A stretch of DNA of 64,000 nucleotides from Rotaria sp. Silwood1. Its lineage: Eukaryota > Rotifera > Eurotatoria > Philodinida > Philodinidae. The notes under the pieces were generated by a model. It had not been told where the DNA came from. It saw nothing but the letters and a program-made list of their open reading frames with translations, and ran no database searches. The DNA lies in NCBI GenBank assembly GCA_905250075.1, contig CAJNOP010000108.1, forward strand, positions 520,232 through 584,231, read 5' to 3'. Made by a program: the position numbers and the translations under genes. This document shows positions 1-12,277 of this stretch, piece by piece. Position 1 is the first letter of the stretch. The number at the start of each line of letters is the position of its first letter.

Positions 1-724
1 CAAGACATTCTAAACTAGATAAATTTCGTAGAAGTGGATTATGTCCATATTGAAATAAATGTTCAGTCCATTCCTTTTGATATAGAAAAGAGAATATATT
101 TTTCTTAAATTTCTTTAAATAATAATTTCTTTACTCGAGCAACAATTGGTGAATGAAAACTAAAATGAATTACACGTAATTCACGATCAGGTATAAATGT
201 ATTTCCATAATAGATTGTAAGCCATTTTGATGAAAGTGGAACATCCATTACACCAATATTCATTTGTTCACATTCAATAGCACCCTAAAAATATGATAAA
301 ATGCTTTGTTTTATTTTTCTATTTGAAATTATTTTTTTATTTTTTATTTTTTACTCGAGGAAGTGATGCATCAGAGCCTGTTCGAGTATCATGAATTAGA
401 GCAATATCAAAACATTCAGATTCCTTCAGAAAAAAAAGCATAATAAGAACATTTGTTTTTCTTCTCAAACGAAATATTTATATACATACTTTAGTAACTT
501 TATTGAGACAAATCAAATAAAAGCCTTTGGCGTCCACGGACAGATTAACAGCAATTGGAATCTAAATAGAATAAGTTGATTTGATTGTAAAATTAAATTT
601 ATAGGTGATTATTTAGTACCACAGGTTTATTTGTCTCTTCTGGCCATTTTAATGCAAATGTACCCGATCGTAAATTAGCTGATACTTCATTAGGTTTAAG
701 ACATGACACATGAAATCCTGCCAT
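1..724 (-). CDS. PLCB: Phospholipase C-beta, N-terminal part (gene continues beyond the window start)
   Basis: Exons read on the minus strand: 724-620, 561-490, 423-355, 284-135 and 73-<1 (156 codons visible); all four introns are phase 0 with GT/AG ends. The start is ATG at 724 (MAGFHVSCLKP...). The product aligns by eye with the N-terminal PH domain of PLC-beta: MAG start, a KW pair near residue 30, VDAKGFYL matching the family's VDENGFFLYW, then DTRTGSDASLPR matching the DTR/DARxG segment, and VAREWTEHLF matching the family's EVAKEWT. PLC-beta enzymes hydrolyse PIP2 to IP3 and diacylglycerol under G-alpha-q/G-beta-gamma control at the plasma membrane. EF hands, the X/Y catalytic barrel and C2 would lie to the left, outside the window. 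Family assignment is confident; which vertebrate paralogue (PLCB1-4) it matches cannot be said. Confidence 0.85.
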
Positions 725-1857
725 AGCTGCTGGCCAAATAATTGTAAATTAAGAATGAATCACCGGTTAAAAATCATATCTCGAAGAAAGAATAAAAACA
801 AGGTAAAACTTATTTACGACTCAACTGTTTAGTTACAGCAAGCGTAGAGCACCCAGACGATTAACTATCGTCGACGACGATGTTCGACGACCTATTTGAT
901 TGTTACTACTGTTCTGTTGTTGACAGATTTTCCTCTATGGCTTTTTCCTCGTTCTCTTTTTTTTCACGTATATGGGTGGATATATGTGTATTTATATCAA
1001 AGAGAGCATAGGAAGGAAGGTAGCGAAAACATGGATTTCTGTCAATAGTTTTAAGATAAATCGTCCAATAGCTTATAATATCAGCTCGATGGCGCTTTGC
1101 GTCGATAATTACAAATTAAAAACCGAAATTCAAAAATATATTTTATTTATCAATTGTTTTTTATTTAGTGATATTTTTAATATCAACTTTTAACCTTGAG
1201 ATAATGAATCACTATGTGCAGTTATTAACGTCGACTAAAACAAATATGCAAATAGTTTCTTTTGAACACTTTTCCGTATTTCAAATGTCATTTAATTGAC
1301 TTAGGCCAATAGTTAAAAAACAATCTTTTCTATTTATAGATTTTTTTCTTACTAACTTTCTCATTTATTAAAAGCTACTGTATAAAAATCGATCTAGATC
1401 AATTAAAGTATATTTTTTTTTTCAGTTTTTTCCATTCTTCTCCTTTAATCATTATAATGAAAAGTTCATAGAAAAAAAAGATAGAGACAGAGAGAGAAAT
1501 AGAAAGAAAGAGAGTTTGTAAAACAAAACTCAGAGGCACAAATCGAAAGAGAAAAAAAAATTGTGAACAATCAACAACATCAACAAAAACAAAAAAACAT
1601 AAGTTTTATATACGATTTCAATACCACAGACAATACTCTTGTCTTACATACATACACATGCCTATGAGCAGGTATTCATTTTGTTTGTTTTCAATTTGTA
1701 ATAAAGAAGAAAAAGATTTATCGTTTGACAATAGCAGAAGAGAAAAACCAAAGATAATTCAGATCGAAGAAATAGAGAGACAGAGAGAGATACAGAAAAA
1801 AAAATAAATAAGAAATAGATGCACAACAAATAGATACGAATAGAAAAAGAAAGCATG
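725..1857. other. Intergenic: PLC-beta upstream region and SERTA gene 3' flank
   Basis: No supported coding sequence. The part just above 724 should hold the PLC-beta 5' UTR and promoter; GA-rich simple sequence lies at about 1480-1560 and 1760-1810. A minus-strand AATAAA at 1369-1364 is a candidate poly(A) signal for the SERTA gene. The open frame at 972-1193 is lysine/isoleucine-rich with no family resemblance. Confidence 0.4.
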
Positions 1858-4702
1858 TCACGCTGTTGTAATAATATCAACGGTATTATTTCCATTATGA
1901 TGATAAAAAAAAGCTTGTTCTGATAATGATGAATGATGATGAGAATGTAAGTCTTGATTTGAATGAATTTGAGCATGATGATGAAGATGAAGATGTTGTT
2001 GTTGATGATGATGGTGATGATGATATACATAATAATCATTATTATTATTATTATTATTCGTATCAACAAGAAGTTTTGTTATTGTCGGAGATGATGTTGA
2101 AGAACAACAACAATCATTTGATATTGATGTTGATGATGATATTAATTCTGACGAAGTTGAAGAAGGTGAAGATACAGAAGAAGATGAAGAAGAACAAGAT
2201 GAAAAGGAAGACGCTAGAGTATTGTCACTTAAATCTAGATAATCACCACCACCCTGTAATGATACATCAACATCATCATCTGATGTTGATACAACAGGTA
2301 TAGCAAAGTTCGATTGAGCAAGCCAATATGCATCAGTTGATGATGGATGATACATGGATGGAGTTGATCGTATATCTCCAACAGGTAATAATACATTATC
2401 TGAATCATAATTTGATGTATGCGGTGGAGAATACTGTTGATTTATTGGTGTCATTGTTGTTGTTTCAATTTCATCATTAACTAATGACAACGGTAATGAT
2501 GGTGACATATAAATACTATCTGATGATGATGAGCGATATGTTGTTCGAGGTTGATAATACTGTACATGTTGTTGTTGTTGTTGTTGTTGTTGTCTTGATG
2601 GAGGTGGTGTTTTTGTAAAAGTTTTCTCTAATCGCTTAATTAAATTACATATAAGTAGACTAACTTGAAGTTTTGGTTTTTTTACACCACGTAACTTTCG
2701 ATATGATTCAACAAGTACAGAACGTTTTTGTTCATCATCATGCATTGATGAATATGTACATCGACGTTTAACTATTGGTGTACCATAAGATAATGATGAT
2801 GATGTATGATTTGTATCACTATGACGTCGTTGTGTTATTGTACAAGGTGTTGCTACACGTGTTATTGAATCTATATTGTTTGATTCATCATCACTTATTG
2901 TTTCATCATCACCCGAACTACCTTCGTCATCATCTTCATCATCTTCATCATCACTATTATTACAATCAAATGTTGTTGAAACATGTTCAAGTGTTGTTAA
3001 TGATGAATTATTATCTTCATAATCTAAATTAATGAATAAAAGAAATTCAATATTAATTATTTTATTAAATGAACAAAATATTAAATTTGAATTCTTAATA
3101 ATGTTCTACCTAGATTTCTCTCTTTCGCAAAAGGCGAACATCTATTTTTGTCCGTACACACACGTCGTAGGTGTTTCAATAAATACAATGTTCGGATCTT
3201 TAAAGAGGTACCACTCTCTCAGCCATAAGGCTAAATAAAATGCTAACTATTAAAATATATTCAACTAATCTTAACTTTGGTTGATATTATTTTTAGCACA
3301 GTATATCATGCAGAAAATATGTATGTATATGTATATTTAACGATGTAGCTCATGAATCCTTTTTTATTTGACCGTGATAACATAAAAAGTAACTTTTTAT
3401 TAAAAAATTTCACGCATTCAATGCATTAAAAGCGCTTGTTTGATTTATTTAATCAAGTCAAAAAAGTAATAAAAAAAAAGAGATAGAAAGAATTCGTGAA
3501 ATTTCTATAAACATTATCATGAAGAGTCAGTAGAAACTTTAAAAAATAAATAAAGCTTGATCAATGATTATTTATGAAAAATCAAAGTGGTTATTTTTGT
3601 TTTGAATAATAAAAAATTGATATATTATTTGACAATGATGTTCATTAAAGGAGGATCGCATTATAGGACAGGATGAGATATTTTCAAGATAAACATTAAG
3701 AATAAAATATTAGAATATAAAGAGCAAAAGCTAATAAATTTTTTATATTTTTAAATTAAATGTACTATTGAACATACTTTATTCTCGACACTGATCCAAT
3801 TTATTGTGTATTTTGATTGAACTTTAATGAAGAAAATAGTGTAGATTATAAGTAGAATTCTACGAAAGAACGATGATCGATAATGATTGAAAAACAATCA
3901 TTACTAAGTGTTTCTAAGTAGTCAGTAAGATGAATAGTTCGAATCATTAGATGAATCGCTACTAATAAGATTATTCAATTTTTAGTTTAGTTATTTAAGA
4001 AGATTCTATTCATTGATACAAACAATCTGATTCATTTTATCAAACAACTTTTTTTTGTACACAACATAGTAGGATTTAACTATATTTTGTACTTTCATCA
4101 TGTTTATTTTTCTATGAAGTCTTCAATTTGAATAATTAAACGATACTTAAGACTATGCAAATTATATTGATTTTTTTATGTCTATTAATAAATTTCTAGT
4201 TTGATTTTGGAAGACTTTCTTTAAATAACAAATTCTCTTTATCATAAAAACAAAAAACATAAACTTCATCATTACGAATAGTTTATTCTATATTTCTTCA
4301 ACAATTTTCGTATTTAAGAATTATCTTGAATGACTAAAATTAACATTAAAAAACAATTGGTTCAGTATGTTATTCTTATCCTCTAATCATACTAAGCTGT
4401 TTGAAGATAAAATATCAGCATATGATAACTTAAAAACAAAATGACAATGATATACTTTATAGAATGCATAATAAAACATATCTCTAATCGGATTCAATTG
4501 AGTATAATACATTGTATAGAATGTATTTCATTAGTTAATATATACCTGAAAATTTTCGTTTGATACTCATGTAGGGTCGATGTTGTTGATCATCATCATT
4601 ATTCATACGATAAAACTGTGGAGTCATTGTTGTTGATTGTGTTGATGAAAGTAATGTTGGTGACGGAATATATGTTTTATACAATGAAAGATTGTCGCAC
4701 AT
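1858..4702 (-). CDS. SERTA-domain protein (SERTAD/Taranis-like transcriptional co-regulator)
   Basis: Two coding exons, 4702-4546 and 3023-1858, join in frame to 440 residues; the 1.5-kb intron splits an Asp codon in a KRKFSD motif. That motif is typical of the N-terminus of SERTAD/CDCA4/Taranis proteins. The SERTA domain lies at about residues 146-190: KRSVLVESYRKL followed by LQVSLLICNLIKRLEK, matching the family's SLxxxxRKL...SVLIxNxLRRI pattern. Between them is an acidic DDEDDEDDDE tract. The tail is low complexity: an 8-Gln run, Ser-rich, Asn and His runs, a histidine-rich end. SERTA proteins are small nuclear co-regulators of E2F/DP, CDK4 and chromatin factors; the remaining sequence here is poorly conserved. 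An AG just upstream of the ATG (intron end at 4714) suggests an upstream 5' UTR exon; an earlier in-frame start cannot be excluded. Confidence 0.8.
2571..2592 (-). repeat. Coding trinucleotide repeat (glutamine tract)
   Basis: A (TTG)n run on the plus strand, CAA on the coding strand, encodes eight Gln in the SERTA protein. Other trinucleotide runs in the same exon (about 1978-2060) encode Asn, His and Gln tracts. Confidence 0.85.
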
Positions 4703-5520
4703 AATCAACTGATCTAAAATATTAAAGATAACATTTCTTATTAATTTGTTAATAGATCATATTAAAATCTGTTTGTCATTATTTGTCGAATAAACATACA
4801 AATAACTTCAACAATCTGTCGATTGATTAGTTTTTTTTTTTTGACAATCAGCTGGTTTTTTTACGATCTCTCTTTCTCTATCGTCTCGTTCTTCGTGTCT
4901 GTGTATGTTCGAGAGGGGTTTCAGTAGTCAATGAGCGCGGGAAAAGAGAACTCACATGTATATACATGTGAAGGCGGGATTCAATGAATGAATGAATGAA
5001 TGAATCGTGTGTACATCACAATTGTAATTGACTTTACGTTCTTTTGAATGACAGCCAAAACAATATGAAAGAAATAGAAATAGTCATATTCATGTCAAAA
5101 AGAAAAACCGCATAGTTAATCAAATATATAAAGGTGTCCTTTTCTGTTCTTTTTTTTATTTCTTTACATAATAATAAACAAAAGATATTCACTTACATAT
5201 TGTTTAATTGATTATTATATAAGTGTCAATAAATTATCACGTTTTGATTTTATTTTAATACATATTTAAATAAAAGTATTGCCACTTAAATAAAATGATA
5301 TTGATCAAATAAAAATAAAATTTTTATAATACATACAAAACAAAAGAAACAAAAAAAAGAAACAACAACAAAATAATAAATCCGAAACTAAATTATCTAA
5401 AGAAAGAAAGAACGAAACAAAAAGAAAAAGAAAAAAAAGACAGTAATTATCTTGTTTCTTTCTTTAGTTTTTTTTTTTATCAATTTGTCATTGAAATAAA
5501 AGAATCTGTCTTTTAAAAGT
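4703..5520. other. Upstream region of the SERTA gene
   Basis: No coding sequence seen. The AG of an intron ends at 4714, implying a spliced 5' leader. A TGAA tetranucleotide microsatellite lies at 4983-5005 and A-rich simple sequence at about 5330-5450. Confidence 0.4.
4983..5005. repeat. (TGAA)n microsatellite
   Basis: About six perfect copies of the tetranucleotide. A second TGAA run occurs at 56284-56302. Confidence 0.9.
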
Positions 5521-7320
5521 TTTCTCAGATTAATTAATGGGATAATATTAACGGATAAGAACACACATTAACGAGTTTATATGAGTGTGGGTGGATGGGC
5601 GGTGGAGCAACTGTCAAACGCGCAAAACTACTTGAGCTGTTTTCCCGTTGACGACATAAAAGTATAAGAGATAGAGAAAAGAAGAATAAGAAGAAAAAAA
5701 AACAGTGAACATGAGAAAGGAAATACGCCAAGATAGAGTGCAACAATCCTTTTCTTCTTCTTCTTCTTTCCTTCATTCTATGTAGTTTTTTACGTACGAA
5801 ACCAACATGTTTATTAAAAAAAAGGATGTTGGCGATGGTAATATCGATGCATCTCGTTCTTGTCAACAATAACTCAACAACAAGCAACTCTGACGAGAAA
5901 ACTCTCTTCGTTTCTTTTCTACTTGCGCGCTTACTCGCTCGATGGCGTTAGTATAGGTACAGCCTTCTTCGTCGTTTTCTCCCCCCTTGCTTTTTTTCTT
6001 GTTCTCTTTCTCTTCATAAAGCTTCAAACGCATATAGACATCTTTTTTTTTCCTTTTCTCTTTCGCCGTCGCTCGATCGGTCGGTCGATGCTCGACAACG
6101 ACGACGACCATCACCACCATTTTGCTTATAATTTATATTACTGTTTTTTTTTCTTTTTCTTGTTCTCTATCGTATTGCTTGTTCCTTGGTAAGGCTCATT
6201 TTTTCTTTTCTCTTCGTTCGAACGCCTGCACACACACATACACATACACAAGCAAAATTATACTTGATACGTGCAAGGCGCAGTTGCGTTTCTTCGCGTT
6301 CTCCTTCCTTTTTTCTTTCCATTCTGTTCGATGGTGAAATGCAAGCAAGTTTGCTTGACTTTTCTCTTCTTCTGCCTACATCGACCGCGCGCGTTACTTG
6401 CTCGATTCATTATTCACATATATATGTGTTCGTATGTAAAGAATGATGGTGGAAAGAGAACACAATCATCAATGCAGTGAAGACGAGGACACGACCATTA
6501 TTCGTTGAAGATGAAGAATTCTTGCTGTAGCTCGGAGCAAGCGAACGAGAGAGAGAGAGAAAGATATGTGTACACTATAAGAAAGAGCAGAACAACGTAC
6601 GACCGATGAATACAGATGGCGTAGATAAACGAGCATATATAGGCGCCAGTTCAATTTTAAGTTTAATAAATGGACAAGACACCACCATTCGAATCAAATG
6701 TGTCTGAGAAAAAGATCTCTAATGTTGAATATAAAATATTTTGAAGATCAAGTTAATTGATGACATTTATCAAAAATTTCGATCCTATTCTCTTTTATAT
6801 CTTCATATTTATGTTTTTTTAAATTTTCACATTCTGAGAAAATGTCTTGTACACAAATGATCATTTATCATTTTTTGAAAGCTAACATTTATTTGTATAT
6901 ACATATATATCTTGTCAAATGCAGCCAACACAAGACTAGATATATGTGCTGTTTCTTTCGGTATTGTCATTTGACATCGTCATGTGTTTATAGTTTGTCC
7001 GTAGTATGCATTCATTGGTTGCATTTGTTCACAATTGCTTATCCTATGTTTTTTTTTGGCGCTGTGCCCAGTCTGCATTCTTTTCTCATTTGCTATTCGT
7101 CAATTTCTTTTTTGTCTTGAGCCATCAGTGCGGCACCCACGAATAAGCAATCGTAGTCAAAAAAAAAGAAAGAAGAATAGAACGATGAAAGGCAACAGAA
7201 GAAGAAGAAGAAGAAAAGAGAGCGAAAGAAAATAGATGGCTGTCCACATACTACCATATGCAATGGCAAGAAAAGAAATAGTACAAAAATTTGGATCAAA
7301 CCAGGATTGATATACAAATT
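5521..7320. promoter_or_regulatory. CT/GA-rich, CpG-bearing block, probable promoter or 5' leader region
   Basis: Base composition differs from the surrounding AT-rich DNA: long pyrimidine runs, frequent CG dinucleotides (clusters around 5900-5950, 6060-6110, 6290-6400) and a GA run at 6545-6560. A TATATA followed by the palindrome GGCGCC lies at 6636-6647 and could work on either strand. Several open frames cross the block but all are compositional (poly-Phe/Ser/Lys) with no family resemblance. By position it may hold the distal promoter of the SERTA gene (minus strand). Similar blocks sit upstream of other genes here (see findings). Function is inferred only. Confidence 0.4.
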
Positions 7321-10300
7321 TCAGCACTAGACATCAGATGAAATGAAGATTAATATCAGTATTAATTGTATTAAAGAAATATTACAACATGATTTGATTA
7401 TGAAATGCTGAAAAAATCATATTGACAGATGAAATAAAAATTTTTTTAAATAATAGTTGACATACGTACACATATGTATAGGATTTTATTACATTAGAAA
7501 ATAATAAAAATTGTATGATTTTGATTGAGAGATTTTTACTTATTGAATGAATTTGATTAAACGGTCAGATATTAATAAAATAGAATTTTGTGAAATTAAA
7601 AAAACTGAATATTTCTTAAGAACTACAAAATTCTTGTCATTTTCAAATACATATTATGTTACTCAAAAGAATTTTGTAAACGCCAATGTCAAGCATTTAT
7701 TATTGCACTAATAATTATAAATTGAAAATGATTTGTTATTTAACTATATACAGTATATGAAATTAATGTTTTTTACTGTACTACTTAAGACAATTTATTT
7801 TTTTCGGCATGTTCGATTCCTTAAGAAGCCATGGAATAGTCAAGTTGTATCTAATTCATAGTAATACATTGCTTTTAACACAATTAAAATAATATTTTGA
7901 CTTATAAAGTGAAGCCAGTTTAGTCTGATGATATGAAGTATAAAAAAAACATAAATGATGTAATTCTATTAATAATATGTATCCATAAGGAATTGTCAAT
8001 GAAATGTCAAAGTTCTCAAATTCATTCGTCTATTTATAATGAACATCATTTATTCATGTGAATACAATTTTTTGATTCAAGACTTCATTTAGACTGGAAA
8101 AATATTCACATTATGTATATCCAAAGACAAATCAAATCAATTTAAAAACAGAATAAGTAACATGAATCTATCATACATTTATATCCATATTTATCTTATG
8201 CCAATTTAGCAGTATATTTACTAAACATTACTTCGAGCAAAAGTCAATAAACCATTTATGATTTATAAAAATATTTTCTTTTAGTTCTTTTTTGTTTAAG
8301 CTAGGTCAGTATCGGAATAGAATAATGTATTTATCATTCTTTTGGAAATATTTTCTTTTTGTGAATTAGTAGATATAGAAAAATAAAAATAAAAATAAAG
8401 GTTCTGAAGTTTTACAATCTGTTTTTATAATTTTTTTTAGATAGGCAAATTGTCATTGTATTTCATAGCACATAAACTATGCAGAGATATATTATGATCT
8501 TAAACAGAACATAAAAATTCATTTTATTTTAAAATTATATTAAAGGAGTACCATGATTTATTTCTTCTACTTTAACAATAGTTATGGCTAATTAAATACA
8601 CAAAAAATATTAATTAAAATATTGAAATAAATAATAAATTGTTGTTGATAAAGATACCAAACATAAGATTTAGATTAAAATATATAATCGATAAAGAAAA
8701 TAAAGTTTATTAAATTATTTGTTCTTGCGTCTTCTCTTTTACAAACCAGATTTCCTTCATCTCTATCGCTGATAAAATTTTTCAATTGTTTGACTCATAT
8801 ATATGTAGTTTTTTGAAATATTTCAGATCAGGCAATAAATAACTCATTAGCAGCAGTCATGCAACAAGCATTTAAAATAAATTATTCCATATGTCACTAT
8901 TAAATGACTACGGTAAACCTGTAAGTTATCATTTTATTTGTATAGACACAAAAAAAACCAGATATTCTATTCTATTTCGGTTCTATTTAAAGATGCCCAT
9001 TCATCTTGAGATGTGTATTATTACATAGTCAATTATTAGTTTCATAATTGCCTAGAAAAAAAAATAAGAATTTTATAGATATAAAATTTTAAATATGAGT
9101 GGTTTACGATAAAGAACAAATCGAACAATCTATAATATTTAGGAAAAAATGTCTCGATTTTATTAAAAGAAAAACTAAAAATTGTGAATGATTTTTTTTG
9201 ACGTTCGTGAAAGTAGTTACTATTCTTTACTGAATACGTGACAAAATTTATTCAAGTATCGATTATTTGCTCTTCGCTTATCAGAGCAAGAAAAGCATTT
9301 ATCTTATAGCAATACTTCTATTTGTCATACGTGCTTGACAATTCATTATAAAATATTCGTATGATCTCTAAAATACTGAACAATTCTCATGAAATTTATT
9401 TTTAATAAATTCTAATCTTTTTTTTTGTTATTCTTTCTCAAATCAACAGTTTGTTGTTTAATATATAATATTTCATTGAATGACACTGTCAAAATACTGA
9501 ATCAAACAATTTTCTGTTCATTTTATAATCTAATGAAATTCTGTTAGTTTATAATAGTGAGACAGTAGAAAAAAAAAGATTCATAGGTTCATATAAAACT
9601 CAAAATAAATCGTTACTTCAACTGTAAAGGCCGTTTCAAATTATTATCATTTAAAAAAACGATAGATGTAGTGATTGTTAATCTATGAAGTTCCTCTGAT
9701 CAACACTAAAATTGAATTTTGATTTGGCACGTTAGATGTACAGTTAATGTAATTTTTGTGAGAATGATTTCTATAGTCTCTTCGCTAAGCTTTGTATCAT
9801 TGCTCAAAGGAATTAACTTATCCAAGTTTTCTGATAAATAAATAAAGAACATAATTAGAATCAGTCCGAAATCGGAAGATTAGCTCTAATGAAAATTTAG
9901 AAACTTGGCGAATGTCTCTTTTTACTACATTGATAGTTCTCAAAAAGTATGGGTTCCATCAAGAATTTTATATTTTTTACCATTTTCATGTCACAAATTT
10001 GTTCGACACAAATGAAGAAATCTCTTAACTGATCTAAAAGATTTATTTAACCGAGTACAATCATAACAGAATGTCATGTGTGTCTAAAAGTTTCTTTGTA
10101 AAAATACTAAAAATTACCCGATATGATACTTTCATAATCCAAACATTTATTTAAAAATGTTATGTTAAAAACGAATATTTAGCTACCATTCAAATGATGA
10201 TATGAACAAACTTCTTGAATAATAAGGGGAGATAATAGAAGCTTTCTCTTCCTCAAAATATTGTTCTTTCTATCGAAATTTCTAACACATGCTATAAGAT

Positions 10301-11740
10301 TATTTATAATCTTCCAGACAATGTTGACAGAAAGCAAGTTTTAGGTTTCTTATCTTTATCTTTAACAGAAAATGACATAAAAACACAGTCAGCCAACACG
10401 TTTCAGATGTACCCTATGATTTTATTATCCTTTGTTCTATGTGGTCTAGAAAGACGGATGAAAACACTACTTTCAGACGAATTCCTGCTCATTCCTACAC
10501 TTTAAAACAATTTTAAACCCTAGATATTAGCCAAAAAAAACTGGCATATCTTACTGAAAGATGAATAGAAACATAAATAGTACATTTTGTAAAGTATATT
10601 TTAATATATAAATCAGAGTTGGAACATCTACTTATTGGCTGCAGAGGTGCCTTCAGAAAAAACGACCTATCGAGAAAAATTGTCGGAAACTATTAATGAA
10701 TTTCTCAACAAGAAAGCTAGTCTGCTTTGTGGTTTTAGTACATTGTCAATAAACAGATGATAATTTATCTTATATTTTTATCAACCGAGAAAATTTCTCG
10801 TACATTTCTACTTGGTACAAGATAGCGATATGCAGGATTACACAAGAGGAAACAAACTAATGTCTTCATTTCTAATCATTTCTTTGATTTCTAGTCATTT
10901 CTATCACTGAAAATCAGTGTTTATCTGCTCACGATGGATCAATAGAAATTATCTGCAATGCTTAGAAATGGAGTAATATTATAAGAAATCATCAGAAATC
11001 AGAGTTTTACTTTTAGTCTTATGACTGATGATATATTTGTGATTTAGAATGAATTTGATTGATTTCTAGCATAGAAATCTATTTGTTCCCGTTTGGTATG
11101 CCTCTAACTTTGTCCTGCAGAATAGAGTATGATAAAGATAAGGAAGTTTCTCTGATTTAGGGTACAGACTACGAAAAAAGCTTACCCTACACATTTCTAG
11201 TGCAGAGAAGGCTCGGTAGATTCTGCTTTTCTACCACAAATTCACAAGTAAAAAAAAAGATTTCAAACTTTATTTCAAATAAATAACTAGAAAACACTTT
11301 AATGTACGGGAAAGTTTTCTGTTGGAATAAAGCCTATTGACTTTTAAGAGATTTCTTCATTACTTGCAAATAAACACTGATAGAAAGTTTATTATTTCAA
11401 ATTTAGAAAGGTGATCAATATTTTAGTTGTAAACAATACTTTTTACTTCATATGAAATTCTTTCAAGCAATCAAAACTGAAAGAAATATTTACTCGAAAT
11501 TTAAAAATCATTCAAAATGACTTGCAATCAATAGATTAACAACTGAAAACAGTTCTTAATATCTTATCTGTATAAAACATAGAGCAAGTGGAAGTTCAAT
11601 TAAGTTTGTGGTTTTTGGTTTATTTCATTCTTGATCATCATGTCAATTCTGTTGGTAGCTTGATGAACGTTATATTTAATGCATAGATATTTTGTCTAAA
11701 ATAATTCTCCCACATTAAATTAGAGGAGGATTACACATTG
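7321..11740. other. AT-rich gene-free stretch
   Basis: About 4.4 kb with no open frame of note, no exon-like codon pattern and no recognised RNA gene. The stretch 10860-11060 repeats short ATTTCTA/TAGAAAT words on both strands. Nothing else could be supported. Confidence 0.5.
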
Positions 11741-11746
11741 TATTTT

Positions 11747-11763
11747 GATTGGTAGATATAAAA
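11747..11763 (+). promoter_or_regulatory. Candidate core promoter of the ceramide synthase gene (CCAAT-like and TATA boxes)
   Basis: GATTGG (inverted CCAAT) at 11747-11752 is followed by TATAAAA at 11757-11763. Initiation would be expected near 11790, giving a leader of roughly 490 nt before the ATG at 12278. The pairing of motifs is suggestive, but the boxes are unusually close and the assignment is inferred. Confidence 0.4.
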
Positions 11764-12277
11764 CACCCGTGTTAATTCGTTCGTGCTATTCTTCTTCATT
11801 CTCATTTCCCTACTATTATATGATTGCATTTATTTAAATGAATCATTTATTTTTCATAATGCTTTTTCATTTTTTCACCATTACTCGATTTCTTTTCTCT
11901 TTTCTCTCCGTCACCTTGTATAGTTGATATTACAGTTGGCGAAAACTATTTAAAAAAAAAAAGAAAAAAAAGGAAAGGAGAGAATAGAAAAGCAGACATC
12001 AATTTTATAAAGCGAACACTTCATCGTTGAGTACGTACAAAACGTATGTATGTATGATTTATTACTTGTAGTTTTTGTTGTTATATTTGAATAATGTTAT
12101 TATTAAACAACTATTATTATTATTATTTATCACTACAAAAATCAAATAATTAATGTTTATCTAATATTTACTGATTAAGACAAATTCATTTATATAAATA
12201 TATAAACAAAATAAACGAATATTTTTATTTAACATTTACTGATTTTATCATAGCATTTATAAATTCTTTAACGAATT

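Noticed and set aside
5534-6654. Many overlapping open frames on both strands
   Set aside because: Products are Phe/Ser/Lys/Arg runs caused by CT-rich composition, with no family resemblance.
7035-7317. Overlapping frames on both strands
   Set aside because: GA/CT-rich simple sequence translated as Arg/Lys or Phe/Cys; no coding support.
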